A DNA stretch of 28,907 nt from positions 1 to 28,907 of the IMG/VR virus record IMGVR_UViG_3300028268_000006, one strand, 5' to 3'. Of this stretch, positions 11,908-21,179 are shown piece by piece. Each line of letters opens with the position of its first letter. Within the stretch, counting starts at the first letter, position 1. Below the pieces are notes generated by a model, which saw nothing but the letters and a program-made list of their open reading frames with translations, made no database searches and had not been told where the DNA came from. This DNA comes from a virus. Made by a program: the position numbers and the translations under genes.

Positions 11908-12573
11908 GTGGACAAAGCAATCAAGATCGCGCGTCTATCTCTTGCTTTGGCAGGGGCTTTTTGCTTGCTTAGCATTGGTGTCCTAGCTTGGACATGGATA
12001 CCGAAACTCTGTATACACGCTGACGGTGTGCTTAGCCGCCTAGAGATTGTGGAGAGCAAAGCCTATGCGACCCTATCGCATCTGGATGATGCTTCTAAAG
12101 TATGGAGTGATTCCTCCAAAGATCAGGCATCTGCCGTCACGGAGCTTGTACAGAACGCGAATGGAGCTATCCAAGCGGCTCAAGGCGCTGCCGATACAGC
12201 TAAGGGGGCACTGAGCGCCATCCGATCTCAAGCGGACGCTGTAGGGCCTGTTCTGGCTGATTCACGCACGGCTATTAAGTCCATCAACACCGATCTGATA
12301 ACGCTAAATCAGGATGAGCAATCGCTCAATACTATTCTGCTAGACACAGATGCCCAGGTAAAGTTATCGAGCGCCAAGGTGCAATCCACGCTTACGTCTT
12401 TTCAGGCGTTATCGGAGCAGTCGTCATTAACAATGTCGGATGTCCGTAAGGTTTCAGATCACGTGGAGCAGGTGATAGACAATCCGAAGAAGACTCCTTG
12501 GGTATTGAAAATACTCCCATCTGTTGTCAGACTCGAAGTTAACGCGGCAGTTACTTGGTTCTCTGCGCATTAG
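11908..12573 (+). CDS. membrane-anchored coiled-coil protein (221 aa)
   Basis: GTG follows the preceding TAA directly. Residues 7-30 form one membrane anchor (LSLALAGAFCLLSIGVLAWTW), then about 150 residues of Ala/Ser/Asp/Gln-rich helix with heptads, as in methyl-accepting proteins or inner-membrane spanins, and a short amphipathic C-terminal segment (PWVLKILPSVVRLEVNAAVTWF). With its neighbour it could bridge inner membrane and envelope. Lysis is one possible role, not shown. Confidence 0.65.
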   Translation: MDKAIKIARLSLALAGAFCLLSIGVLAWTWIPKLCIHADGVLSRLEIVESKAYATLSHLDDASKVWSDSSKDQASAVTELVQNANGAIQAAQGAADTAKGALSAIRSQADAVGPVLADSRTAIKSINTDLITLNQDEQSLNTILLDTDAQVKLSSAKVQSTLTSFQALSEQSSLTMSDVRKVSDHVEQVIDNPKKTPWVLKILPSVVRLEVNAAVTWFSAH

Positions 12574-12602
12574 TAATTGTTTATAAGGAGAGGCAGGGCA
12601 AA

Positions 12603-12770
12603 ATGCCAAACAAGAAACCAAGGACTAAGGCCGGAAAGAGAGCCGTAGTCAAAAACGATATGGATAGGTTCAAGGCCGGAACACTAAAGTCTAGTTCTGG
12701 CCAAAAAGTTACCAACCCAAAACAAGCCATCGCGATTAGTTTGCACTCGGCTGGAATTAAGAAGAAGTAA
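12603..12770 (+). CDS. DUF6496-like small basic protein (55 aa)
   Basis: Start at ATG 12603, since AAGGAGAGG lies just upstream; the longer frame to 12555 overlaps the preceding gene. The C-terminal half (FKAGTLKSSSGQKVTNPKQAIAI) follows the pattern of the DUF6496 family of basic phage and bacterial proteins (FKxGxLxSG..V.xxKQAIAIALSEA). Function in that family is unknown. Its stop overlaps palindrome copy 7. Confidence 0.72.
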   Translation: MPNKKPRTKAGKRAVVKNDMDRFKAGTLKSSSGQKVTNPKQAIAISLHSAGIKKK

Positions 12771-12784
12771 TCCATTTTCTGGAC
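12770..12784 (+). repeat. 15-bp palindrome, copy 7
   Basis: ATCCATTTTCTGGAC begins at the last base of a stop codon and ends 16 bases before the start at 12801. Confidence 0.65.
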
Positions 12785-12800
12785 AATTTGGACGAGGATA

Positions 12801-15209
12801 ATGAAGAAAATTCTGTTTCTTTTTGTACTGCTTCCTGTTATGGCGATTTCTCAGGCCACAACGGGGTACCACCGTGTTAGTCAGGTCTTCACTAAGTCCT
12901 CGTCAAATACTACGGCTATGGTTGTTCCCTACGCAAAAATTACAGTAACGGGAACAGGTTCGGGAACCTCGGCTACTATCTATTCTGATCCTATTCTTAC
13001 TTCCCAGATTTCTCCTTCCATGGTTACCGCAGACGGATCTGGAAACTATTCTTATTATATCCCTCTGAACTACTGTGTAAACGAAACGGTTTCCTCCCCC
13101 GGGATGGGTACATACACCACACAGAATATTTGCGCGCTAGAAGCGTTTCAAAGACTGACGACAACTGGCACAAGCGGGGTAGCTACTTTGAGCGGGGGGA
13201 TACTCAATATTCCCAACTACACCTATACCCTTCCAATTGCCACCACATCAACTCTAGGTGGCATAAAGCCAGACGGCGTGACCTGTACGGTGGCTGGAGT
13301 AACTGGAATTTTGACATGCGGCGGCGGATCAGCAGCATCGATCACGGTAGGCACGACAACGGTCAGCAGCGGCACAAGCGGCTATATTCTCTACGACAAC
13401 GCGGGCACGCTGGGCAACTTGGCGACGACTGGAACCGGTAGCGTGGTTCTTCTAAAATTTCCAGTTTACAGCGATGTAGGCAACGCCAATCTTATATTTG
13501 GCTCATCGTTTTCGTCCAACACCACCGGCAACGGCAACGTGGCGAATGGGAATGCTGCGCTCTATGCCAACACCACCGGCAGCTACAACACTGCGAATGG
13601 GGATAATGCGCTCTATGCCAACACCACCGGCAACTCCAACATTGCCATTGGGCTTCAATCTGGCTGGTATCTTGCGGACGGCACGACAGGAAATATCAAT
13701 TCGAGCAATTCAGTGTTTGAAGGAAACTTTACCAAAGCTGCTGCTGCCAGCGATACGAACGAGATTGTGATTGGCTATAGCGCAATCGGAGCAGGGAGCA
13801 ACACAGCGGTTATCGGCAACAGCAGCGTAACCGATGTGTATCTAGGCTCAGCGTCGGCAAACGCTAGTCTACATGCGGGTGGAATCACGGATTCGGGGCT
13901 GACCACTGCTGGCTACGTGACCAATAACGCGTCTGGAGCACTTGGCACAGTCGCCACCATTCCGTACTCGGCTTTGTCAGGTACGGTTCCAACGTGGAAC
14001 CAGAACACGACAGGCACAGCGGCTAATATCACGGCGACAAGAAACTCTACATTAACGACGCTGTCGGCGCTCTCACTGCCGTATAGTCAGTTGACTGGCA
14101 CGCCATCTACTTCGACAACCGTGAATGGGCAGACCTGCACACTGGGCAGTTCGTGCACTGTTACCGCTTCGGCTTCGGGCATTACGGTGGGCACGACCAC
14201 GGTGAGCGGCAGCACGACTGGGCATGTGCTTTATAACAATGGAGGGACTCTAGGAGATATTGCAACGACCGGCAGCGGGAGTGTAGTGTTGTCTTCTACA
14301 TTAGGAAGTTATCTTCCGCTGTCTGGTGGAACATTGACGGGAGGCTTGACGGGAACAACGGCAAATTTTACAGGTAACACTACTTTTGGGACATCAGGAG
14401 CGGGAAACACCATTGATTTGTATGGTACTGTAACTGTCAGGCCGCAAGCGGCGGCAACTTCGTTGACCAACTACAATAGTAACAACTTGTACATTGCGGG
14501 AAGCTATTACTCTACATCGACTAGCCAACCTATAAGTTCAGATTGGGAATTTACGAATATTGTAGGAAGTGGTTCATCTCCGACTTCTGTTTTAACCATA
14601 GCTAATGCAGATACGAACGAGACGCGTAGTATTTCGATGTTGTATCCAGTTACTGTCGCCAGCCTTTCCAACTCCAACGGCGTAGTAATTCCGTTAAGTA
14701 CCACTGGTTACACTGGAAGCGGAAACGTGGTGTTGTCTTCTACGTTGGGAAGCTACCTTCCGCTGTCTGGTGGAAGTTTGACTGGAGCTTTAAGTGGCAC
14801 TACTGCATCGTTTACTGGCGCAGTAACGCTTGGCGGCACAATCTCAGCAATGGTCCACTACCTCGGATTTTCCGACATGAGTAATAGCGTGTATTCCTCA
14901 TCTGCGGCAGTTAGTTGGTTACTAAGTCCTGTAAATATGACTTTATATAACACAGTAACTGCGGTAGGTGTATCTTGCACATCACAAGCAAGATTGCTTC
15001 ATGCGGCGACGGCAAGTACGACATTTAATCTTGATTACGATGGTGTTAGCTTTGGCACTGTCACGTTTGCTGCATCGTCAAGTATTGGAACATTTAGCTG
15101 GTCTAGCGGCTTAAGTGTCGCTGCTGGAAATGCATACGAAGTTTATGCCCCATCTACGGCAGACGCAACGGCGGCAGGACTGTCTCTTACAATTTGCGCG
15201 ACTTACTAA
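12801..15209 (+). CDS. exported fibre-like adhesin (802 aa)
   Basis: Begins with a signal peptide (MKKILFLFVLLPVMAISQA). Residues 20-120 form a beta domain with ITVTGTGSGTSATIYSDP. Around 13510-13650 the repeat NTTG.xN.ANG..ALYA occurs three times, the pattern of trimeric autotransporter head repeats. Later the block VVLSSTLGSYLPLSGGTLTG occurs twice (near 14283 and 14731), typical of phage fibre shafts. The C-terminal 120 residues form a separate beta domain with two Cys. No S74 chaperone. Likely receptor binding, but the signal peptide means the protein would leave the cytoplasm before virion assembly unless the signal is a tail-anchoring element. Confidence 0.8.
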   Translation: MKKILFLFVLLPVMAISQATTGYHRVSQVFTKSSSNTTAMVVPYAKITVTGTGSGTSATIYSDPILTSQISPSMVTADGSGNYSYYIPLNYCVNETVSSPGMGTYTTQNICALEAFQRLTTTGTSGVATLSGGILNIPNYTYTLPIATTSTLGGIKPDGVTCTVAGVTGILTCGGGSAASITVGTTTVSSGTSGYILYDNAGTLGNLATTGTGSVVLLKFPVYSDVGNANLIFGSSFSSNTTGNGNVANGNAALYANTTGSYNTANGDNALYANTTGNSNIAIGLQSGWYLADGTTGNINSSNSVFEGNFTKAAAASDTNEIVIGYSAIGAGSNTAVIGNSSVTDVYLGSASANASLHAGGITDSGLTTAGYVTNNASGALGTVATIPYSALSGTVPTWNQNTTGTAANITATRNSTLTTLSALSLPYSQLTGTPSTSTTVNGQTCTLGSSCTVTASASGITVGTTTVSGSTTGHVLYNNGGTLGDIATTGSGSVVLSSTLGSYLPLSGGTLTGGLTGTTANFTGNTTFGTSGAGNTIDLYGTVTVRPQAAATSLTNYNSNNLYIAGSYYSTSTSQPISSDWEFTNIVGSGSSPTSVLTIANADTNETRSISMLYPVTVASLSNSNGVVIPLSTTGYTGSGNVVLSSTLGSYLPLSGGSLTGALSGTTASFTGAVTLGGTISAMVHYLGFSDMSNSVYSSSAAVSWLLSPVNMTLYNTVTAVGVSCTSQARLLHAATASTTFNLDYDGVSFGTVTFAASSSIGTFSWSSGLSVAAGNAYEVYAPSTADATAAGLSLTICATY

Positions 15210-15217
15210 GGACAAAA

Positions 15218-15772
15218 ATGAAAAGATTTCTTACTATTATCCTACTGGTGCTTATATCAGTTGGTGCAAAAGCAACGTCTTACAATACAAGTACGACGCT
15301 AGTTGCCACCTCTTGCACTTCTGGGTCATCTAGTCCGTGCGCTGCCTCTACAACATACTTGTGGTCCAGTCAGGTAGTTAGTGGTGCCATTACTGTATTT
15401 GTAACTTCTAGTGGATCGGTTATTCACGGAGATGCTGGTGCTTATTTCAGTTTAGATAGTGGAGGTGGTTTCACTAATTTTAAGGAATGGAGTAGCACTT
15501 CTTGGTCTAGTGAAACCTATTCAGCGGTTATATCTATTTCAAATCTGGCAACGCTGCAAGTAAAGTTAAGCGTCGATGGCTACGCGGGTATCTATACATC
15601 AAGTATTACGCCTACGGCGATTTATGTGATCGCAACAGCTACAAGCGGCAGCACAGTAATTTGGTTTATGGGTGCAAATGGTCCAATCAAATTTGATTTT
15701 CCGCCTCCCTATGATGCGGAGCACAGGTTGGGCGAGATAGCCCATATGCTCACATCCACAAATATTGCTTAA
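15218..15772 (+). CDS. exported beta-rich protein (184 aa)
   Basis: TAAGGAC precedes ATG 15218. The signal peptide MKRFLTIILLVLISVGAKA is followed by a Thr/Ser-rich domain with one Cys pair (SCTSGSSSPC) and many Trp and Tyr (TTYLWSSQVVSGAITVFVTS). It is transcribed directly after the adhesin and may be its cap or accessory subunit. Family not recognised. Confidence 0.68.
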   Translation: MKRFLTIILLVLISVGAKATSYNTSTTLVATSCTSGSSSPCAASTTYLWSSQVVSGAITVFVTSSGSVIHGDAGAYFSLDSGGGFTNFKEWSSTSWSSETYSAVISISNLATLQVKLSVDGYAGIYTSSITPTAIYVIATATSGSTVIWFMGANGPIKFDFPPPYDAEHRLGEIAHMLTSTNIA

Positions 15773-15784
15773 GGAGATACAATC

Positions 15785-16150
15785 ATGGCTTATCAGTTAT
15801 CTGGCTACACAACGAGTTTTGGCATCGCACTTAGTGCCGCATATCTGCGAATTATGAGTGTAAATGTCGAGCACGCGTCTAAACAGGCCGTTGTTAATTA
15901 TGCGATCTATGCTACAGCAGAAGCAGCAGCCGCAAAGAAAGATGCGGTAGAGTCTGGGTCTTGCTCTTTTTATGACTCATCGGATGGCAATGATTTGCTG
16001 TACTCCAACAACTTTGCATGTGCTCTAGGAACCGACCCAGCGGGAACACAGCCAACCAAAGTTACAGACATTGCGCAATGCCAAGCGTATCTCGCGCTCA
16101 AGAACCACAGCAGCATGACCACTCTTTTAACCGGAGCTACTGCTGTTTAA
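15785..16150 (+). CDS. hypothetical protein (121 aa)
   Basis: AAGGAGA precedes the ATG. No signal peptide. An Ala-rich helix (YAIYATAEAAAAKKDAVESG) is followed by a Cys-containing loop region (SCSFYDSSDG, FACALGTDP, IAQCQAYLA). It closes the fibre operon; the next gene begins after 81 AT-rich bases. Confidence 0.6.
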   Translation: MAYQLSGYTTSFGIALSAAYLRIMSVNVEHASKQAVVNYAIYATAEAAAAKKDAVESGSCSFYDSSDGNDLLYSNNFACALGTDPAGTQPTKVTDIAQCQAYLALKNHSSMTTLLTGATAV

Positions 16151-16231
16151 TCTTAGGCGTGGAAGGTAAGCCAACTAGTATAAAATAAATATTTAAACCT
16201 AGAAAAAAATAAAGATTAATAAGGAAAAAAC
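16151..16231 (+). promoter_or_regulatory. AT-rich intergenic gap upstream of terL
   Basis: TATAAAAT occurs near 16179 but without a recognisable -35. TAAGGA at 16220-16225 serves the TTG start of the terminase. Possibly a weak promoter. Confidence 0.3.
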
Positions 16232-18310
16232 TTGACTTCTGACTCTGATCGTTTTGATGAACTTTACACACAATATGGTGGGTATGAAAAAATACCAAAT
16301 AAAGTTCTGTATTCTTTTTTGCTAGAAGTCAAAAATAATCTAATCAATCTCTCCAAGTTAGGGGCAGATGTAGTTCCAGCCTCTTCTCTCGGTAAAGAGG
16401 TTAGGCGTCGATGCGAAACCGATCTATTCTGGATGGCTAGATATTTTACCTGGGAGACTAACCCGCACAGCGAAAAAGGAACTAAATCACTTTCCGAAAA
16501 TCTGATTACGGAAGAATACTATAAAATAGTTTGCGATTTGTTCGTAAAGAAAGATAAATCCAAACCCCTAAATCAGCAGTCTCCCGTAAAAACACGTCTT
16601 CTTCTGTGGCCACGTTCTGGATACAAAAGCACTCTGGACCATGTAGATACCGTGCAATGGATTCTCAATTTTCCCTCTATTCGTATTTTGTACCTAACCG
16701 CAGAAGCTACCTTATCAAAAGGTTTCGTAGATGAGGTAAAAGGGCACTTCCAAAAGAGCGAAGACGAGCCTACTTTGATGGAGTTGTTCTTTCCTGAATT
16801 TTGCTTTCAAGAGACAACAGTTGAAGAAGAAGGAAAGAAGACCAAAGGACAAAGAGAAAAAACAGAGGTCTTTACTTGCCCGGTTTGGAAATCCAAAAAG
16901 ATTCGTCGTAAAGAACCGACAGTTGTCGCGTCGTCTGTTGGCAAAACAAAGTCTGGATGGCACTACGAACTCATCAAAATGGACGATGCAGTTTCGGACG
17001 TAAATACCGAAACTTCTGAACAATGCTCCAATATTTCTCATAAATTGTTCTTGGCTGAAAAGTTAATCATCCCTGGGGGATACTATGTTGATTATATCGG
17101 TACCCGATATGCCGACGAAGATCACTACGGGGAGCTCTTAGAAAAGAATGAGAATGTCGGGGACGTTGAAAGAACGGAAGGACTAGGATGGTTCTTCGTT
17201 CACAACAAAACCACCAACATGGACATTTTGGTTGGCCGCGCGATCACCATCAAGCCAGAAGTAGCACAAAGACTACAGGCAGAGGGTCGCCCGGTCACAT
17301 ACAAAGAGGCGGGAGAAGAGGGTTGTATTCTACTTCTTCCCCACATCATGTCATTTTCTTGGCTAATGAATGACTTAGCTAAGGACGAAAAGAGTTTCGA
17401 AGGACAAAGAAACCAGAACCCCCGTCCAGTGGGAAGCATAACTTTTGATAGAAATCTTCTGGTAAAATGTACTGTTCCCTATCAGCTAATTCCTCGTAAC
17501 GGTCCCGTTTCTAATATGTGGGATTTCGCAGGTGGCAAGAACAAAAAGGGTCTGGACTACACCACTGGCTCCGCAGTTTTGTGGGGCGAAGAGGATGAGT
17601 ATTTTGCAACCGGCAAAAAATCCGGCAGCAAAAAGACTGTGGGGTACGCTCTGAAGGTGGTTCGGGACCGCTTTAACAACCTAACGGCGGCCCAAGCTGT
17701 GGTTCGATTGGCTCAAGAAACCAGACCGTTTGTCATCAGCATCGAAGATTCTCCCGGAATACGATATGTAGAGCCGACGATTCGAACAGAAGCGGCAAAA
17801 ACTGGAGATTCTTTCATTATAGAACTTTGCGACCATATTGACTGGATCCCCGTAAGCAATGAAATAGATGCAAAGAAATTACGCATGGGCCAGCTATACC
17901 CGTGGATGGTAGGAAATCAGTGGAAGTTCCTAAATGCTTGCATGGAGCCTCTGGCGATTGAGATTTTGTACTCTGAATTTGAGAAGTGCATGACCTCCCA
18001 CCATCATGATGATATACCAGACAATCTGGCTCGTCAGCTAAAACACGCTCCTCGCGCGACACAAGCCATAGTGGAAAACAATACGGATATGTTTTTCGGG
18101 ATCGACCGACTAGGTTGGGGAGAAATATATGACGAAAATTATAGGGCAGATCTAGGCCCTTCCTACTATCTTGGAGAAGATGGGGTTTTGGTTCCTACTG
18201 TTGCTACGTTACCAGAACCGAGTCTAGAGGAATTTACCCCCGAACCGGACGTACCCAACAAAACTCCGAATGGTATGCAAAATATACTAGGAGCAGGAAT
18301 CTGGGGATGA
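16232..18310 (+). CDS. terL: terminase large subunit
   Basis: This is the DNA packaging motor. The ATPase part has a Walker A variant LLLWPRSGYKST near residues 123-134, a following strand RILYLTAEA, and Walker B LIKMDDA near 246-252 with the acidic pair. The RNase H-like nuclease part has MWDFAGG near 430, VISIEDSPG near 500 and HHHDDIPDN near 590, giving the three acidic metal-binding positions. At 692 residues it is longer than most because of a charged insertion near 200-215 (EEEGKKTKGQREKTE). Start is TTG at 16232, nine bases after TAAGGA. It overlaps the next gene by ATGA. No small terminase subunit is recognisable nearby. Confidence 0.93.
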   Translation: MTSDSDRFDELYTQYGGYEKIPNKVLYSFLLEVKNNLINLSKLGADVVPASSLGKEVRRRCETDLFWMARYFTWETNPHSEKGTKSLSENLITEEYYKIVCDLFVKKDKSKPLNQQSPVKTRLLLWPRSGYKSTLDHVDTVQWILNFPSIRILYLTAEATLSKGFVDEVKGHFQKSEDEPTLMELFFPEFCFQETTVEEEGKKTKGQREKTEVFTCPVWKSKKIRRKEPTVVASSVGKTKSGWHYELIKMDDAVSDVNTETSEQCSNISHKLFLAEKLIIPGGYYVDYIGTRYADEDHYGELLEKNENVGDVERTEGLGWFFVHNKTTNMDILVGRAITIKPEVAQRLQAEGRPVTYKEAGEEGCILLLPHIMSFSWLMNDLAKDEKSFEGQRNQNPRPVGSITFDRNLLVKCTVPYQLIPRNGPVSNMWDFAGGKNKKGLDYTTGSAVLWGEEDEYFATGKKSGSKKTVGYALKVVRDRFNNLTAAQAVVRLAQETRPFVISIEDSPGIRYVEPTIRTEAAKTGDSFIIELCDHIDWIPVSNEIDAKKLRMGQLYPWMVGNQWKFLNACMEPLAIEILYSEFEKCMTSHHHDDIPDNLARQLKHAPRATQAIVENNTDMFFGIDRLGWGEIYDENYRADLGPSYYLGEDGVLVPTVATLPEPSLEEFTPEPDVPNKTPNGMQNILGAGIWG

Positions 18311-18654
18311 TGAAGATACATCTAGAGATATTGGACGACGAAGGAAAAATTCTAGCAGAAAGTACCTCGGATGCCTCACAACCTTGTATGTGGCGCGCCG
18401 CTACGGGGAAATCTTTGATAGCCACGCTTCCGAGACAATCAGATGCTCTAGTTTTGGGAACCTATGAGCTTTTCGGGGTCACGGTTCAGCCCCACCTTCG
18501 TATAGACAAGCCTAATAGCCAAACTCCCATAGCTAGTCCACAAAATGGACAAAACCTTCTTCCGTGGGGTACGATTTCCCCGACAAAACCAAGTACCAAC
18601 TTTCCAAATTCACAAACAGGTCGCCCTAGCGACTTTCTAAGAGGAACAAAATGA
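18307..18654 (+). CDS. hypothetical protein (115 aa)
   Basis: Starts in an ATGA overlap with terL and ends in an ATGA overlap with the next gene. The N-terminal 65 residues form a small beta domain (MKIHLEILDDEGKILAES) and the rest is a disordered Pro/Asn/Ser tail. Palindrome copy 8 lies inside the coding sequence of the tail. Candidate head-completion or packaging accessory protein by position only. Confidence 0.6.
   Translation: MMKIHLEILDDEGKILAESTSDASQPCMWRAATGKSLIATLPRQSDALVLGTYELFGVTVQPHLRIDKPNSQTPIASPQNGQNLLPWGTISPTKPSTNFPNSQTGRPSDFLRGTK
18536..18550 (+). repeat. 15-bp palindrome, copy 8 (within a CDS)
   Basis: GTCCACAAAATGGAC, same centre as copy 4, encoded within the disordered tail of the 115-residue protein. 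Confidence 0.5.
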
Positions 18655-18995
18655 AAATGAATACTAGCAACATCGGGGGCGGTCTAATCAATCTCGGTGG
18701 AAATCTTGAGCAACCTCGCGACTCCAATCCATCTGACTACTCTGCTGTTGGACCGTCTGGTCCTGCGGGGCAAGCTGAAGGTGCAGGAAAACTGATTACC
18801 TTGACCCAGAATCAAGAAGGCCCTCGGCACATTAACGACGATGGGGAAAATACCCCTTCTGTCTGGGGTAAATTTGATGGCATTACCCCCGAGAAGAACA
18901 AGGGTGAAGGCGCAGGTCAGTCAAATATCAAGTGTGATTGGTCTGTAGATTTTGAAACTGGCCAGACGATTCCCAACGCTTCTCAAGACTACTAA
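18651..18995 (+). CDS. hypothetical Gly/Asn-rich protein (114 aa)
   Basis: Coupled to the preceding gene by a 4-base overlap. Largely low complexity (IGGGLINLGGNLEQ, VGPSGPAGQAEGAG) with one more ordered C-terminal segment (NIKCDWSVDFETGQ). Probably a structural accessory because it lies between terL and portal. No family recognised. Confidence 0.6.
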   Translation: MKMNTSNIGGGLINLGGNLEQPRDSNPSDYSAVGPSGPAGQAEGAGKLITLTQNQEGPRHINDDGENTPSVWGKFDGITPEKNKGEGAGQSNIKCDWSVDFETGQTIPNASQDY

Positions 18996-19046
18996 CTACA
19001 ACTCCCAACTATTCCATATTTAAGAATATAGAACGAAAGGTCTCCC

Positions 19047-21122
19047 TTGCCGACCCTCCCAGAACCAACTCGAAATCCGCACGAAGAAATAACGTTAAAA
19101 GAAGCACAAGTATTTCTAAATACTGGTACTTTCGGAGATCCCGCTGCGCTTGCGCTTACAATTCAAGATGCGGAGAGAGCGGAATCCGAAGAGCACAGGC
19201 GCGAGTGGATTACCGCATGGAATAGTTCAAGAGACCTCTATAACTCGATTTATTCTCCGAATTACTGGCCCGGAACTCAGATAGAGGCGGCGTCCGTGAA
19301 TTTTTTTACGGTTGCTACTGCTATTAACGGAATCAATCCGCAAATTTTAGCTGGGTTGTTCTATGAAAATCCTCCGTTTATGATCCAAGAGAGGAGCGGC
19401 ACAACCAGCCAATGCGCAAGAGCAGTTGGGGCGTTGCTGGGGTATCAACTTGAGGACATCAATTTCCGGGAAGAAATTCGTCTCGGGTGTATGAACTTTC
19501 TGCTTTTTGGAACATCAATTTTCCAAGAAGGGTGGGAGAAGTTTACCCGAGAAAGAAAGATTGTCCGTCGGAAAAATCCAGTAGTTACGATCAAATCCCA
19601 AATCCCGGGAGCACCTGATACCCGTATCAGCGACGACGAACTCGAAGAAGAGGTAGTAGAAGAGGTTGTTGACAGACCCACCTTTGAGCACATCGTAAAT
19701 CTCCGTGAAGTTTTGGTTGATCCGGGACTCAGTGTTCCAGATATCCGTAAAGCTAAATATGTCATCCGCCGCCGGTATATGACGTGGGACGATCTCGATA
19801 AACTCCGTGATCGTGAGGGGTATGACATCCCTTCTCGTGAGAAACTTCTTGAATTATTCTTCCCCCCGCAAGAGCCCGTAGAGGCTAACGTCGGCGAAGA
19901 AGGCGGAAGAAATCCGCTGTGGGATGCTCGCGCTGAACCTCGGTGGGATACCACAACCGCTGATCCATTCCAAAAACCATTGGAAGTCTTGGAGCGTTGG
20001 GACAACAAAACCTACATCGTCGTTCTCCAGAAAAAAGCCGTAATTTATAACGGTATGAATATCTACGGAAAGATCCCCTTCCTGTCTATTGGATGGTGGG
20101 ATGTTCCCGGAGCATTCTGGTCGATGGGGCTTGGGCGCACGATTGGAACCGAGCAGCGTTTGCAGACAGGTACAACTAACCTGATGCTGAACATGGCAAA
20201 CCTGAAGCTAAATGCTCCGTTTGTCAGAGTTCGCGGCAAGTCGATCCCTACCCAAAGCATTCGAATTGGACCAAATAAGATGATCGAGGTCGATCAAAAA
20301 GGCGACCTTGAGGTTCTGAAATTTGGTGACCCAGTTGTAGAAGCTAATCAGATATTATCCCTATCCCAAAGTCGGGTGGACTCTGTATCTGGAAATAGCT
20401 CAATGACTGGCTCTGGAATTGCTGGAGCAAGTGGTCATTCCAATATGGCTCGTAGTTCTGCCGGTGCTTCTGGACTTTTGCAAAGTGCCTCCAACGTAAT
20501 TTCAGACGCTGTGGACAAACTGGCGGCACAAGTTATTGTTCCCTTCCTGTATGACATGCAGGAAATGAACCGATCCATGCTTCCATATTCCCAGCTTGAT
20601 TATATCATGTCTGAGGAATTGAAACACGAGTATGTTACATCGGGCGGGGATTTGATCGACATCTTAAATGCCAAAGTCAAATTCTCAATTCTTGCTGGCA
20701 GTAAGATGCAGACCCGCCGGAACATGTCGCAGTCTTTGCCCATGCTGTCGCAGTTTCTCGCTAACCCAGCAGTTATCCAACAATTGTCTGTAGAGGGTAA
20801 AAAAGTAGATGTAAACGAAATCTGCCGTATGTGGTTCGAGATGTCTGAGTTCAAAAATATGAACGATGTGATTGTTGACATGACCCCCCAAGATTTGCAA
20901 AGACAACAAGAGCAAAGTCAGGGAGGAGCGCTTCAACAAAAAGCGCAGGTCCAGTCTCAGTTACAGCAACAGAAGTTTGAACAACAACAGCAATTAGCCG
21001 ACTCCGAAAATATAGCCCGCGCCGCAAGAGATGTACTTCGAGAAGGATTCAAAAGATCAGTGGAACCCGAGGAGCTGACAGGTACGCCAAGCGCCACAAC
21101 TGGTTTTGGTAGTCTAAGTTAA
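19047..21122 (+). CDS. portal protein
   Basis: The portal forms the ring at one capsid vertex through which DNA enters and exits. Evidence is position (after terL, before scaffold and MCP), length (691 aa, close to P22-type portals of about 725) and portal-like blocks: FLLFGTSIFQEGWEKF near residue 150, a long wing section with LREVLVDPGLSVPD near 220, the GAFWSMGLGRTIGTEQRL segment near 355 and a C-terminal Gln-rich coiled coil (QQEQSQGGALQQKAQ) like the barrel helix. Start is TTG at 19047 with AAAGG upstream; the next in-frame start would remove conserved-looking sequence. Confidence 0.85.
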   Translation: MPTLPEPTRNPHEEITLKEAQVFLNTGTFGDPAALALTIQDAERAESEEHRREWITAWNSSRDLYNSIYSPNYWPGTQIEAASVNFFTVATAINGINPQILAGLFYENPPFMIQERSGTTSQCARAVGALLGYQLEDINFREEIRLGCMNFLLFGTSIFQEGWEKFTRERKIVRRKNPVVTIKSQIPGAPDTRISDDELEEEVVEEVVDRPTFEHIVNLREVLVDPGLSVPDIRKAKYVIRRRYMTWDDLDKLRDREGYDIPSREKLLELFFPPQEPVEANVGEEGGRNPLWDARAEPRWDTTTADPFQKPLEVLERWDNKTYIVVLQKKAVIYNGMNIYGKIPFLSIGWWDVPGAFWSMGLGRTIGTEQRLQTGTTNLMLNMANLKLNAPFVRVRGKSIPTQSIRIGPNKMIEVDQKGDLEVLKFGDPVVEANQILSLSQSRVDSVSGNSSMTGSGIAGASGHSNMARSSAGASGLLQSASNVISDAVDKLAAQVIVPFLYDMQEMNRSMLPYSQLDYIMSEELKHEYVTSGGDLIDILNAKVKFSILAGSKMQTRRNMSQSLPMLSQFLANPAVIQQLSVEGKKVDVNEICRMWFEMSEFKNMNDVIVDMTPQDLQRQQEQSQGGALQQKAQVQSQLQQQKFEQQQQLADSENIARAARDVLREGFKRSVEPEELTGTPSATTGFGSLS

Positions 21123-21124
21123 CC

Positions 21125-21139
21125 GTCCATTAAATGGAC
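21125..21139 (+). repeat. 15-bp palindrome, copy 9 (6-bp arms)
   Basis: GTCCATTAAATGGAC, the most symmetric copy, two bases after the portal stop codon. Confidence 0.7.
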
Positions 21140-21179
21140 ACAACCATCCGCAATGAAGGATTTTCATTAGGAGAACGTG

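Noticed and set aside
16151-16231. Small terminase or strong promoter before terL
   Set aside because: The gap is too short for a gene and no paired -35/-10 is visible.
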